From Prolixibacteraceae bacterium (GTDB taxonomy: Bacteria; Bacteroidota; Bacteroidia; Bacteroidales; Prolixibacteraceae): a stretch of 64,000 nt of DNA. The DNA is taken from NCBI GenBank assembly GCA_030602265.1, contig JAUWAB010000001.1, positions 62,001 to 126,000 on the forward strand. The letters run 5' to 3'. The translations under genes and the position numbers were made by a program. The notes below the pieces were generated by a model that was given only the letters and a program-made list of their open reading frames with translations, was not told where the DNA came from and did no database searches. Below, piece after piece: positions 18,000 through 27,818 of the stretch (the first letter of the stretch is position 1; each line of letters opens with the position of its first letter).

Positions 18000-20900
18000 T
18001 CACAAATCGTAACCTTTTTCTCTCAATCCCCGTATAAGTCCCTCCAACCGGTGGTAAAACTTATCGTTTCTGTCGGGATGAGTTCCGGGATGTATCAGCA
18101 GAATTACGCCGTTGAGCCCAGCGGGATCTTTCTCTTCAAACTGCCACAGCCTTTCCGTCAATTCCTCCGACGAACGGTAATTACTCATTTCGGGTGTGGT
18201 ATAATCGGCATTCGTACCGGTTCCGGGTGTAAAATTGATGAGCTGCAGTCCGGCCTCCCTGCTCCACTCACTAATCTGAAGATTATACCACTCATAAGGA
18301 GCCAGGAACAGGTTTACTGCCGACAGATCTACCCCAAACCGTTCAATCTCCTCCATATTCCGGGTAAGATCTTCAATAAACCCGTCATGACTGATCAGCA
18401 GGGAATCCCGTTTCTCCCAGGGAACGTACAGAAGGTGCTTATCTGAGTGGGGCCCCAGATAATGGCCGTCGTTTATGATGCGCTCAACGATACCCCTGAA
18501 ATCAGGATTTCTAAGGAAATTACCGGTCAGAAAAAAATAGCCTTTTACCTTCATAGTGCCCAATACATTTAGTACATGTTCTGCACCATCGGCATATTCA
18601 TCGCCGGAAAAAAGCAGGTATACCTTTTTTTCTGCCTGGTCGCCCCGGATAACGGCCCCATGGTTATCCTGTACCGCCATCGGTGAAAGAAAAGGTTCCC
18701 CCGTCACTTCACGATGTTCAAAAAAACGGACCACTTCTCTCAGCAGGGCCCGTCGCTCTTCAGCATCCGTAATGGACTCAACCGGAAATCCCATCACAAA
18801 CGAACGATAATTTCCGTTAAAGGAAACCGCTGCTCCCACCAGGTTCCCTGAATACCGTAGCGCCGAAAAGGCACTGTCACCGGCAGGCAGTATTCCATCG
18901 GGAGCTTCAACAGTATAAATTTCAGGATGATACTCCTGGTTAAATGATCCGGACGAGGTAAACCAGGGTTTCCCATAATGGGTTGCTTCGAACTTCCCGA
19001 TATTGGATGCATGATTGGTCCGCCAGGTAAACCTGAGTATATCACGGGCAAATTTCAAGGCTGCAGAATCTTCATTCAGCATAAGGTCTGTACCCACATA
19101 AGCGCCGCTTAGGAGAATATTCCCCCCTTGGGAGGCGATTTCTGTAACCTTGTTCATAAATTCAGGCGTGTAAATCTGAAAACAGATCTCAGAGCCAGCA
19201 GGACCTGAAGGGGTCGACAGCTCTTCTCCCATCAAAATATCGACGGCGAAATAGGGGGAAATATCGAATTCCGGACGACAGAAGGCCTCGTCACTGACCG
19301 AGACCCAGGAATAACCGTTCGCCCCAAACAGGTCCAAGCCGTGCATGGCTGTGTAATCAAAACGGTTTCCGTATTCAGGTAGCCCCTCCCGGTCGCTGTG
19401 ACTGCTGCCCCACCCTGGGTTGTCGTCGTCCATCCAGGGGTAAGCACGGTCATAATTATACTGCCTTCCCGTATACATATACGATTCTTTGTCGGCAACA
19501 CCCTCATCGTTCCACCATTCAATACCGGCTTTTATGGTATTGTCAAACCACGTAGGCCCACTTACTCTATCAAAACCGTTGACTACCAGCCCCGTACCTT
19601 TTCGCCCGGACAGTCTTGCTGACAATACTTCAGTAGGAAAACTCTCACCCCCACTGTTATAAGCCGTTATTCTGTATTGGTGAATTGCTGACCTATCCCT
19701 GATGCCGATGATGGCAAAAGTATCCGCGACACTCCTTATTTCAACAAAACCACGGTCATGAATACTTTGGTAAATCTTGTACCCATTGGGTTTAGCGGAG
19801 GATTCCAGCGGATCAACTACCGGACGCCAGGATAGGATTAATTCCTCCTCCCCGTTTCTGGCAATGGCAAAGTGATCCGGTGGCAGGGGTTGAACCACAT
19901 AGTCGCGCCCCTCGCTCGCAGCGATATATTTCAGCATACCCTTATAGATAGATCTGCTTACCGAGAACCTGAAACGGGGATCGAGGCCAAATCTCATATC
20001 GGCAAGGTTTTGATGAGATAGCAGTTCCAGCAGCATGGACGGCACATTAGGCCGCCAGGCTTCCGAGTACTGCCTGTCCCACAAGCCTCGCCTGGACCAG
20101 TCCGGATTATGTAATACCCTGATATCTTCCACAATCTGGGATTGAATCATATCAGACAGATCCCGGCTGCCCATCCTGGAAAAACCATCGGGGAAAGAGC
20201 CTTCATCCGGCCAGGTGCTGTATATGGCCAGCGTTCCGATTACCTTTTCGGCAGGAGTGATTCCGGCATCGGTATGAAAAGAAAAAGCGAGGTCAACGGG
20301 AACTCCCAGCCCCCTGGTTTTCCGGTCCTTTTGCGGGCCGGAGGGGCTGCCCTTCAGATAGTTCACCCACTCTCCCCTCGACATGTAATCATCGTTATAG
20401 TCGTTTTTGCCGTCGTTCAGGCTATACACCAGGGTATCCGGAAATCCGGCATACTGAAGATAGTACCTGGCACCTTCCATGAACCGCGGCCGGCCGCTGG
20501 TTTTCCATGTAAAGCGGGAATGGCCGCCGATGGTGGTTTCTTCAGCCGGCTGGCCGCCATCGCGCAGTGACCATACATTTGAAACCACCGATCCGGGAGG
20601 GCGTCGGGCAACATTGCCCATCCCGCCTCCAAACCGCACGGCATCAACGGAAATAGTCGAACCTGTTTCTCCTGCAAGGCTGACATACACCCCCTGGGAT
20701 TGCCCATCCGGATTATGCCGGTCAAACCTGAAAGTTCCCAGATAAACCCACGTACCACCGCCAATCCTTTGGTTTGCAACAAACTCATCGGAACCCGCTG
20801 CATGAACCACCTCATAAACCACCTGGCTGCTGCTGTTTTTAGAAGTCTGCCACGAAACATACACCCCGTAATAACCAGGTTCAAAGTCTGCCTCAACACC

Positions 20901-21770
20901 AACCCGTGCATCACTTCCCGGTATTGCAGCATATCGAAGTGAGGTTCCCCCGGCAAATGGATTATCTCCCGGAAAGAGTGTATCCTTCAGAAGAAACCCT
21001 TGAGGTTCAGATACAGACAGAACATTATCAGGCACCCTATACCTGACCCCCCGGGCAGAACCGTCATTATCACCGATCAGCTCCCTGGTCTGCGTATCCC
21101 GCTCTACCGGCAAAAACACTGACGCCCCGCTGTTTTCAAGCATAGGTACCAGATAAGGAAGGACAAATCCGCGGGTCAGAAGGTCTTCCACCGTACTGAA
21201 CAACCTGGGCCTCTGCCACTTCCATCTGTCCTGGCGGGACTCGTAATACCAGCCATGACTGGGCCATACAGCTATGTTGTTATAATACAAGCCTCCGGAG
21301 TATCGGAAAGCATTACGGTTTTTAACAAGGGGAATTCTATCATCAGATAATCCCCTGAACCTTGCCGGATCCGGATTCAGGGTATGTCTGTAACTGTTGG
21401 GAATCAGATCCTCCAAAACTTTCCCTGAAGTGTGAATTTTCAGGTCAAGGTTACGGTATTTCCGTGACAAATGATCCCTGACAGAAACATGCAGCAGGGA
21501 AACGGTCTCTTCCCTGACCGGAAGGTACGAAAGCGATGGACTGAAGAACAGGTCAAGCGATTTCATTCCGGGATTTAGCGAGACCGAATCAAGGGTAACC
21601 CTGCCCACGTGGTTCCACTCAGGGAATACGGTAGTCCAGTTCTCCAACTGCTTCCCGATCCTTCGTTCATGCCTTTGGTGTGCCCGGTCCTGTCCGTAAG
21701 CAATATCCGGAATTAAAGTAAATCCGGCAATACCGAATAATATACTGATTATTAAATATTTAGTATTCAT
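18000..21770 (-). CDS. Xanthan-lyase/golvesin-type amidase fused to a NodB-like polysaccharide deacetylase
   Basis: A 1256-residue exported protein (signal peptide ends near IAYGQ). An N-acetylmuramoyl-L-alanine amidase_3-like fold appears split. Its first part holds WPSHGWYYE and VPMLENSGASV, then a golvesin-type beta domain (around 320-430, SVDAVRFGGG) is inserted. The amidase resumes at SFHTDAG (His near 499) and MLLELLSHQN. A fibronectin III domain (around 645) and an unassigned domain follow. From about 1057 there is a NodB-like region (LLFSGDEYADG, GPHSDKHLLYVPWEKRDS, LIHPGTHP). I chose the ATG at 21770, which starts the signal peptide. The substrate, peptidoglycan or exopolysaccharide, is unknown. 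Confidence 0.8.
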   Translation of the reverse strand: MNTKYLIISILFGIAGFTLIPDIAYGQDRAHQRHERRIGKQLENWTTVFPEWNHVGRVTLDSVSLNPGMKSLDLFFSPSLSYLPVREETVSLLHVSVRDHLSRKYRNLDLKIHTSGKVLEDLIPNSYRHTLNPDPARFRGLSDDRIPLVKNRNAFRYSGGLYYNNIAVWPSHGWYYESRQDRWKWQRPRLFSTVEDLLTRGFVLPYLVPMLENSGASVFLPVERDTQTRELIGDNDGSARGVRYRVPDNVLSVSEPQGFLLKDTLFPGDNPFAGGTSLRYAAIPGSDARVGVEADFEPGYYGVYVSWQTSKNSSSQVVYEVVHAAGSDEFVANQRIGGGTWVYLGTFRFDRHNPDGQSQGVYVSLAGETGSTISVDAVRFGGGMGNVARRPPGSVVSNVWSLRDGGQPAEETTIGGHSRFTWKTSGRPRFMEGARYYLQYAGFPDTLVYSLNDGKNDYNDDYMSRGEWVNYLKGSPSGPQKDRKTRGLGVPVDLAFSFHTDAGITPAEKVIGTLAIYSTWPDEGSFPDGFSRMGSRDLSDMIQSQIVEDIRVLHNPDWSRRGLWDRQYSEAWRPNVPSMLLELLSHQNLADMRFGLDPRFRFSVSRSIYKGMLKYIAASEGRDYVVQPLPPDHFAIARNGEEELILSWRPVVDPLESSAKPNGYKIYQSIHDRGFVEIRSVADTFAIIGIRDRSAIHQYRITAYNSGGESFPTEVLSARLSGRKGTGLVVNGFDRVSGPTWFDNTIKAGIEWWNDEGVADKESYMYTGRQYNYDRAYPWMDDDNPGWGSSHSDREGLPEYGNRFDYTAMHGLDLFGANGYSWVSVSDEAFCRPEFDISPYFAVDILMGEELSTPSGPAGSEICFQIYTPEFMNKVTEIASQGGNILLSGAYVGTDLMLNEDSAALKFARDILRFTWRTNHASNIGKFEATHYGKPWFTSSGSFNQEYHPEIYTVEAPDGILPAGDSAFSALRYSGNLVGAAVSFNGNYRSFVMGFPVESITDAEERRALLREVVRFFEHREVTGEPFLSPMAVQDNHGAVIRGDQAEKKVYLLFSGDEYADGAEHVLNVLGTMKVKGYFFLTGNFLRNPDFRGIVERIINDGHYLGPHSDKHLLYVPWEKRDSLLISHDGFIEDLTRNMEEIERFGVDLSAVNLFLAPYEWYNLQISEWSREAGLQLINFTPGTGTNADYTTPEMSNYRSSEELTERLWQFEEKDPAGLNGVILLIHPGTHPDRNDKFYHRLEGLIRGLREKGYDL

Positions 21771-21796
21771 AAGCCGTAATCGGTTCAATAATTCAT

Positions 21797-21804
21797 CAAA
21801 TTTA
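21797..21804 (-). promoter_or_regulatory. -7 box for the amidase/deacetylase gene
   Basis: The minus strand reads TAAATTTG, matching the Bacteroidota -7 consensus TAnnTTTG, 26 bases before the ATG at 21770. No clear -33 element is visible. The gap 21771-21882 is a divergent promoter region shared with the GH172 gene. Confidence 0.45.
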
Positions 21805-21882
21805 TAAGGATTAAGTGGAAATTTAACATGAATGATGGTAACTTTATGATCCTGAAACCAATAAATATAATTCTTCCTTATT

Positions 21883-23958
21883 ATGAAACGACGAATCATT
21901 TACCTGTTGTTCATAGGTTTGCTGGTTTCCTGCGCTCAGGGAAAAATCAGCCTTGAAACACTGCTGAAGGAGATGACGGACCGTGAATCGATCGCACGCT
22001 TTCCGGACCCTGGTTTTACCCTTAAACAATTCAGCAGTTATGACCGCGCGATGATTGTACCCGGCGACAGCACCTGGTTTGCCAACTGGGACCGTTCCAT
22101 GTTTATCAGGACCGAAGAAAATCAGGGGAGAAAGGAGTATGTTATGCTGGATACAGACGGTCCCGGATCTGTGGTGAGGTTTTGGATGACCTTTGCAGGG
22201 GAAAACTCAGGGCTGGGCATTCTCCGGATATATTTCGACGGTAATACACAGCCTGAGATTGAAGGAACCGCCTTTGACATTCTCAGCGGACAGTTGTTGA
22301 CAGAATTCCCCATGGCTGCATCCGTTTCTGAAGAGACCAGGTATGAGAACCGCGGGCACAACCTGTACCTGCCACTCCCCTATGCCAAACACTGTAAAAT
22401 TACCTATCAGTCGGACAACATCAGGGATGCCGGTGCAAAAACGGGAGGGGAAGCGGTGTATTACAACATCAATTACAGGACCTATCCTGCACGAACAAAA
22501 GTCCAGACTTTCACCATGGAAAATCTGAAGAAAAATGATGAACTGGTAAAAGAGACCAACCGGCTGCTTGCAACATTCGGGCGGGAGATTAAGCAAACAT
22601 TGACGCAAAACAGTTCTGCGAGTGTTATCCTGGAGCCTGGAAAATCGATTACCCTTCCGCATGACGGTAGTCTCGCCATCCGGAAATTCAGCATAAAAAC
22701 TGATCCCTCCATAACCCCGCAGATGCTTCGTTCACTGGTCATTGAAATGAGGTTTGACGGTCAGCGCACCGTCTGGTGCCCGCTGGGCGATTTCTTTGGA
22801 ACAGGTTATCAATTAAGGCCCTCGGACACCTGGTATACATCAGTTAAGGATGACGGGACTATTGAATGTTACTGGGTGATGCCCTTCAGGGAAGAAGCCC
22901 TGATTACCGTGCACAACTACGGTACGGAGCCCGTTCCCGGAATAATGCTGGAGACCGGTCTGGCCCCATGGAAATGGGACAGGAAATCGATGTATTTCGG
23001 GAGCACATGGCATCAATACAGTCATTTGCAGACGGGGGAAATGAAGAACAACGAAGGCGGTGGGGGACCTTTCGACATAAATTATGTCACCCTTAACGGG
23101 AAAGGTGTATACGCCGGAGATGCGATTGCGCTGTTCAATACGGTATATGCCTGGTGGGGCGAAGGGGATGAAAAAATATATGTCGACGGAGAGGATTTCC
23201 CGTCCCATGTAGGAACCGGCACTGAAGACTATTACGGGTACGCCTGGTGCCGGCCTGAAAAGTTCACCAACCATCCGTTTATCTCACAGCCGGATGGAAG
23301 TGGAAACTTCTGGCCGGGATACACAGTAAACATCCGCCAGCGCAGTCTGGATGGCATTCCGTTTAACTCCTCCCTGAAGTTTGACATGGAGATGTGGCAC
23401 TGGACCAGCGCTACCATTAACTTTGCCCCGGTTACCTGGTGGTATATGGTTCCCGGAGGAAGTACCAATCAGTCAGAAGACACCGACGGCATCAGCCAGA
23501 AAGTGGCTCTCCGCCGGAGTGACATAATTCCTCCGGTACTTTCCAATGGGCTTATTGAAGGTGAAAACATGACTATCAAAAGCCTTACCGGGGGAAATGT
23601 GAGTTATCAGAATTCCAGCCGATGGGGCTGGAGCCAGAATGTGCAGCTCTTCTGGACAGGAGGAGAACCGGGTGACACGCTGTCGACCACATTTGAAAGT
23701 ACGGAAACTTTTGAAGCCCACGTAACCGCTGTGTTTACTGCAGCACCCGACTATGGGAGCGTCAGGCTTCAGATAAACGGGAGCCCTGTTCCGGGCGTTT
23801 TCAACCTGTACCACCCTGAAGTGACCACCAGAGAAATCTATTTAGGGAGAAAACGAATCCATTCAGGCGAAAATACCCTGTCGGTAATGATCACCGGGAA
23901 GAGCCCGACCGATGGCAAAGCCTTTTTCGGACTGGATCTGCTTAAGATCAACCGTTAG
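21883..23958 (+). CDS. GH172-family (DUF2961) lipoprotein
   Basis: A 691-residue lipoprotein: MKRRIIYLLFIGLLVSC ends in a lipobox with Cys17. The DUF2961 hallmarks are present: RFWMTFAGEN, the jelly-roll core FGTGYQLRPSDTWYTS, and GTGTEDYYGYAW near residue 446, a likely acidic active-site segment. DUF2961 was reclassified as GH172, whose characterised members act on difructose anhydrides, fructofuranosides or D-arabinofuranosides. A C-terminal beta domain (about 560-690) probably binds carbohydrate. It is divergent from the amidase fusion. Together with GH43 and a fructokinase-like PfkB it suggests furanoside use. Confidence 0.85.
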   Translation: MKRRIIYLLFIGLLVSCAQGKISLETLLKEMTDRESIARFPDPGFTLKQFSSYDRAMIVPGDSTWFANWDRSMFIRTEENQGRKEYVMLDTDGPGSVVRFWMTFAGENSGLGILRIYFDGNTQPEIEGTAFDILSGQLLTEFPMAASVSEETRYENRGHNLYLPLPYAKHCKITYQSDNIRDAGAKTGGEAVYYNINYRTYPARTKVQTFTMENLKKNDELVKETNRLLATFGREIKQTLTQNSSASVILEPGKSITLPHDGSLAIRKFSIKTDPSITPQMLRSLVIEMRFDGQRTVWCPLGDFFGTGYQLRPSDTWYTSVKDDGTIECYWVMPFREEALITVHNYGTEPVPGIMLETGLAPWKWDRKSMYFGSTWHQYSHLQTGEMKNNEGGGGPFDINYVTLNGKGVYAGDAIALFNTVYAWWGEGDEKIYVDGEDFPSHVGTGTEDYYGYAWCRPEKFTNHPFISQPDGSGNFWPGYTVNIRQRSLDGIPFNSSLKFDMEMWHWTSATINFAPVTWWYMVPGGSTNQSEDTDGISQKVALRRSDIIPPVLSNGLIEGENMTIKSLTGGNVSYQNSSRWGWSQNVQLFWTGGEPGDTLSTTFESTETFEAHVTAVFTAAPDYGSVRLQINGSPVPGVFNLYHPEVTTREIYLGRKRIHSGENTLSVMITGKSPTDGKAFFGLDLLKINR

Positions 23959-24006
23959 AGGGGCATAAAAACCGAAAGGGACGATAATTCCTGACATTGA
24001 GAATGT

Positions 24007-24870
24007 TCAGGCCGTAACGTGTTCTTCGGCCCTATAGGATGAGCGGACCAGCGGACTGCTTTCAACAAAGCGGAATCCTTTCTGAATACCGATTTTGCGG
24101 TATTCTGCAAATACTTCCGGAGGAAAATATTCTTTAACAGGCATATGGGTTGCCGTGGGCGCCAGGTACTGCCCGATGGTCATCACCCGGGCACCGGCTT
24201 CCAGAAGGTCGTCCATGGTTTGCAGGACCTCCTCCCTGGTTTCTCCCAATCCAAGCATAATTCCAGACTTGGCAATCCGGCCCTGTGAAGCGATATACCG
24301 GATCACATCGAGGCTCCGGCGGTATTTGGAAGCAAACCGGACAAACGGTGTCAGGCGCTCGACGGTCTCCAGGTTATGGGAGATCACGTCAGGATTGGCA
24401 TCAATCACCTGTTGGATCAATTCGGTTTTTCCGCGGAAATCAGGGATAAGCACCTCGATCCGGGTTTCCGGATTCAGCCTTTTCACTTCGGTGATGGTTC
24501 GTGCCCAGATGGCCGCCCCCTGGTCATCCAGATCATCACGGTCGACCGAGGTGATGACACAATGTTTTACACCCATCAGCCTGACCGTTTCAGCCAGTTT
24601 CTCAGGCTCAAGTTCATCCGGTGGAAGCGGCCTTCCGGATTTAACCGCACAAAATTTGCACCGGCGGGTGCAGATATCGCCTAAGATCATAAACGTTGCG
24701 GTTCCGCGGTTCCAGCATTCCCCGATATTGGGACAGTTACCGCTGGTGCATATGGTATGCAGCCCGTGGCGTTCTACCAGGTTTTTTACCCTGGAATAAC
24801 TCTCGCCTTTGGGCATTTTCATTTTCATCCATTTGGGCAGTCTCTGCCTTTCATGAAGTTCGTGTGCCAT
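24007..24870 (-). CDS. lipA: Lipoyl synthase LipA
   Basis: LipA is a radical-SAM enzyme that inserts two sulfurs into octanoyl groups on lipoyl domains. The 287-residue protein carries the auxiliary-cluster motif C41-x4-C46-x5-C52 (CTSGNCPNIGEC), the radical-SAM motif C67-x3-C71-x2-C74 (CTRRCKFC), and the terminal RSSY (276-279) whose Ser ligates the auxiliary cluster. All key residues are present. Its promoter faces that of the TPR gene across 168 bases. LipB is not in the window. Confidence 0.96.
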   Translation of the reverse strand: MAHELHERQRLPKWMKMKMPKGESYSRVKNLVERHGLHTICTSGNCPNIGECWNRGTATFMILGDICTRRCKFCAVKSGRPLPPDELEPEKLAETVRLMGVKHCVITSVDRDDLDDQGAAIWARTITEVKRLNPETRIEVLIPDFRGKTELIQQVIDANPDVISHNLETVERLTPFVRFASKYRRSLDVIRYIASQGRIAKSGIMLGLGETREEVLQTMDDLLEAGARVMTIGQYLAPTATHMPVKEYFPPEVFAEYRKIGIQKGFRFVESSPLVRSSYRAEEHVTA

Positions 24871-24887
24871 TGCTGAATATTTTTCTG

Positions 24888-24895
24888 CAAAATTA
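24888..24895 (-). promoter_or_regulatory. -7 box for lipA
   Basis: Minus-strand TAATTTTG matches TAnnTTTG and lies 17 bases before the lipA ATG. The -33 element is not convincing. Confidence 0.5.
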
Positions 24896-25009
24896 AGCTT
24901 TCCGGCCTATTTGGGAAATAAATAAGAGTTTTAAATCCTTAAATTAACCCACCGCTAAGTCAGGGGTAAAACAAATCACACTTTCTGAACGTTCTTCCGC
25001 CGATAGTGT

Positions 25010-25017
25010 TATTTTTG
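25010..25017 (+). promoter_or_regulatory. -7 box for the TPR gene at 25039
   Basis: TATTTTTG matches TAnnTTTG and lies 21 bases before the ATG. A GGAG at 25031-25034 just before the ATG is a plausible ribosome-binding site. Confidence 0.5.
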
Positions 25018-25038
25018 CAATTCGCGATCCGGAGCATT

Positions 25039-26925
25039 ATGAGATACATCCTTACCCATTTGATCATACTGCTGTTCATGGCAGCATCAGGACAGGCCAG
25101 GCTTGACCAGAACATGGTACAGCTGGCGACCAATTATTATAATTCAGCCGACTTTGAGAAAGCCGCCCCTCTTCTCAGAGAAATTTTCGAAGTAAGCAGT
25201 AACTACTATTATTTCAGGTTATACATTTCCAGTCTTTCAGAATTGAAAAGATTTGATGAGGCAGAAGAAGCCATAAAAAATGAAATCCGGAGAAACAGGA
25301 GCAACCAACCCGAAATGCTGGTACACTGGGGATATTTACTAAAACTACAGAACCGGGAGAGCGAGTCGGTTGCTAAGTTTGAAGAAGCCATAAAGGCAAC
25401 CCCTGCGAACAGGACCAATATTATCTCCACGGGTAACTCTTTCATACAATGGAGGGAGTTCGAATGGGCTGAAAAAACATATCTGCACGGCAGAAAGGCA
25501 GTTACAGGTGAAAGATTCAGCAGTGAACTTGCATCCGTCTACAATTACCAGCGTAACTATCCGCGTATGCTTGAGGAGCTGCTGTACCTGGTTAAAGCCG
25601 ACGAGGCCAATCTTCCCCGGGTTCAGAGCAACCTGACTTCAGCTTTATATCTTGATATTGAGAACGGACTCAGGGATGAATTCAGGTCGACCTTGTTAAA
25701 AAGAATACAGTCTGAGCCTGAAGTGGTTGCCTATAACCGTCTGCTGATCTGGTTTTTCATGCAGGAACGGCAGTTCCCGGCGGCGCTCAGACAGTCGATT
25801 GCGCTCGACCGCCGCACCGGCACTGAAGACCAGCAGATTTTAATGTTGGCCCAAACGGCGCTCAACAATCAGAGTTATCAGGACGCCAGTGCAGCATTCG
25901 ATTATATCATTTCGAAAGGGAAACAGCATCCGGCATGGCTTTCTGCTTTCATTTTCAAGTTGCAGGCCGACTACCGTTACCATACCACCGAAGTGCCCGA
26001 CGACCTGGAGAATGGCCATCTGTTGGCAAACCGGTTCGAAGAAGGGCTTGAGATAATGGGATATAATATCAACACCATACCCCTGATCAGAGAATATGCC
26101 CACCTGATGGCCTTTTATCTGGGTGAGCCGGAGAAGGCGATTGAAATATTAGAAAAGGGCCTTGGCATTCAGGGGCTGAAACCGGCGGAGACAGGTGAAA
26201 TTAAAACCGAACTGGCTGACGTTTACGTTTATTCCGGCGATCCGTGGGAAGCGATTCTGCTGTACTCGCAGGTGATTGATGCCAACCGGAACAACACTTT
26301 GGGCGACGATGTGAAGCTAAAAAAAGCGAGATTAGGCTATTTTATGGGGAATTTCTCCTGGGCAAAGGCCCAGTTAGACGTTTTAAAAGCCAGCACGTCC
26401 AAGCTGACCGCCAACGATGCGATGGAGCTTTCTCTATTTATCGGGAATAACAGTGACCAGGACAGTACCAACAACGCATTATCCCTTTTCTCAAGGGCAG
26501 ACCTTCTCTTTTTTATGAATAAAAATCAGGAAGCATTAGCCGTGCTGGATTCCATCGACATGCTTTATCCCTATCACTCCATAGTTGATGATGTATTGTA
26601 CAGAAAGGCAAAGATCCTGCTGGCAAATAACGAATGGATGCCTGCCATTGAACTGCTGGAAAGGATTGTCAGGGATTTTCCTTATGACCTTCTGGCCGAC
26701 GATGCTTTGATGCTTATCGCAGACACATACCATTACAGGCTCCGGGATTCGCAAAAGGCCGCTGAAGTATACCGCAAGATATTGTTTCAGTACCCGGGAA
26801 GCATATTCGTATCCGAAGCAAGGGATAAATTCAGGGAGCTGAATATAAAGATATCCGATCCGGGCAATGATGTCAGCATTGATCCTGATCCTGAAAAGGA
26901 GTCCTTTAACCGGGTTATTCCATAA
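25039..26925 (+). CDS. Exported tetratricopeptide-repeat protein
   Basis: A 628-residue protein with a signal peptide (MRYILTHLIILLFMAASGQA) followed by TPR-like helical pairs along its whole length. Examples are YNSADFEKAAPLLREIF, FDEAEEAIKNEI and the final NEWMPAIELLERIVRDFP and SQKAAEVYRKILFQYPGS segments. No enzymatic motif is visible. The end of the protein is a short acidic, proline-rich tail. Such periplasmic TPR proteins usually act as scaffolds in envelope assembly. I chose the ATG at 25039 because it starts the signal peptide and has a GGAG upstream. The DMT exporter gene follows after 5 bases, and then ruvC. Confidence 0.8.
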   Translation: MRYILTHLIILLFMAASGQARLDQNMVQLATNYYNSADFEKAAPLLREIFEVSSNYYYFRLYISSLSELKRFDEAEEAIKNEIRRNRSNQPEMLVHWGYLLKLQNRESESVAKFEEAIKATPANRTNIISTGNSFIQWREFEWAEKTYLHGRKAVTGERFSSELASVYNYQRNYPRMLEELLYLVKADEANLPRVQSNLTSALYLDIENGLRDEFRSTLLKRIQSEPEVVAYNRLLIWFFMQERQFPAALRQSIALDRRTGTEDQQILMLAQTALNNQSYQDASAAFDYIISKGKQHPAWLSAFIFKLQADYRYHTTEVPDDLENGHLLANRFEEGLEIMGYNINTIPLIREYAHLMAFYLGEPEKAIEILEKGLGIQGLKPAETGEIKTELADVYVYSGDPWEAILLYSQVIDANRNNTLGDDVKLKKARLGYFMGNFSWAKAQLDVLKASTSKLTANDAMELSLFIGNNSDQDSTNNALSLFSRADLLFFMNKNQEALAVLDSIDMLYPYHSIVDDVLYRKAKILLANNEWMPAIELLERIVRDFPYDLLADDALMLIADTYHYRLRDSQKAAEVYRKILFQYPGSIFVSEARDKFRELNIKISDPGNDVSIDPDPEKESFNRVIP

Positions 26926-26930
26926 ATCCC

Positions 26931-27818
26931 ATGGAAAAGGTAAAAAAAAGCCTGATCTATGCCCTTTCAGCCGTTCTGATCTGGTCGACTGTTGCCACCG
27001 CTTTCAAGCTGGGGCTCAGGGAACTCCATTTCAGCCAGCTTATTTTTATTGCGGCAGGAGTATCGGCAGTTTTTCTTTTCCTGTATATATGGGGAACCGG
27101 AAAGTTTCACCTGCTGAGGCAAACCAGTCGCAGAGACCTGTTACATTCGGCCATCACCGGGGCACTTAACCCGTTCGGCTACTACCTGATCCTTTTCAAG
27201 GCATACTCCCTGCTTCCTGCACAACTGGCCCAGCCGCTCAACATGGTATGGCCGATCACCCTTGCGTTGCTTTCGGTTCCGATGTTAGGACAAAAGATCG
27301 GCTGGAAACACTTCCTCGCTTTGGGAATCTGTTTCGCAGGTATAATTGTACTGTCTTCCCAGGGAGGGCTGTCAGGCTTCCGGGAAACCAGTCTTTTTGG
27401 GGTGTTCCTGGCAGTGGGGAGCTCTCTCTTCTGGGCCCTTTACTGGATCCTGAATGTCAGGGATAAAAGAGATGAAGCCGTTAAGCTGTTTATGAGTTTT
27501 GTATTTGGATTTATCTATCTGCTGATCCTGCTGCCGTTCGTGTCGGGGTTCTCCTTCCCCGGCGGAACTTCCCTTTGGGCCGCCTTGTATGTCGGGCTGT
27601 TTGAGGTTGGGATAACCTATCTGCTGTGGATGAAGGCGATGCAGCTGAGCACCAACAATGCCAGGACCGGCAGCCTGATTTACATTGCACCGTTTATCTC
27701 GTTGATTTTTATTTCGTTGATCCTTAAGGAGAAAATTCACTTAACCACTGTTGCGGGACTGGTCCTGATCATATCAGGTATCGTCTGGCAGCAGTTCTTT
27801 ATCAGAAATAAGGAATGA
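26931..27818 (+). CDS. EamA/DMT-family inner-membrane transporter
   Basis: A 295-residue membrane protein with about ten hydrophobic helices arranged as two EamA repeats. The first repeat starts SLIYALSAVLIWSTVATAFKLGL, and the second starts near residue 150 (SLFGVFLAVGSSLFWALYWIL). Conserved features are the Trp-Ser in helix 1 and the proline-rich turn LNPFGYYLILFKAYSLLPAQLAQPLN. Such proteins export metabolites or amino acids; the substrate cannot be read from sequence. It is 5 bases after the TPR gene, and its stop overlaps the ruvC start (ATGA). Confidence 0.85.
   Translation: MEKVKKSLIYALSAVLIWSTVATAFKLGLRELHFSQLIFIAAGVSAVFLFLYIWGTGKFHLLRQTSRRDLLHSAITGALNPFGYYLILFKAYSLLPAQLAQPLNMVWPITLALLSVPMLGQKIGWKHFLALGICFAGIIVLSSQGGLSGFRETSLFGVFLAVGSSLFWALYWILNVRDKRDEAVKLFMSFVFGFIYLLILLPFVSGFSFPGGTSLWAALYVGLFEVGITYLLWMKAMQLSTNNARTGSLIYIAPFISLIFISLILKEKIHLTTVAGLVLIISGIVWQQFFIRNKE

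Noticed and set aside
24095-24799. Plus-strand 234-residue open frame
   Set aside because: It is antisense to lipA, whose cysteine motifs and length are complete.
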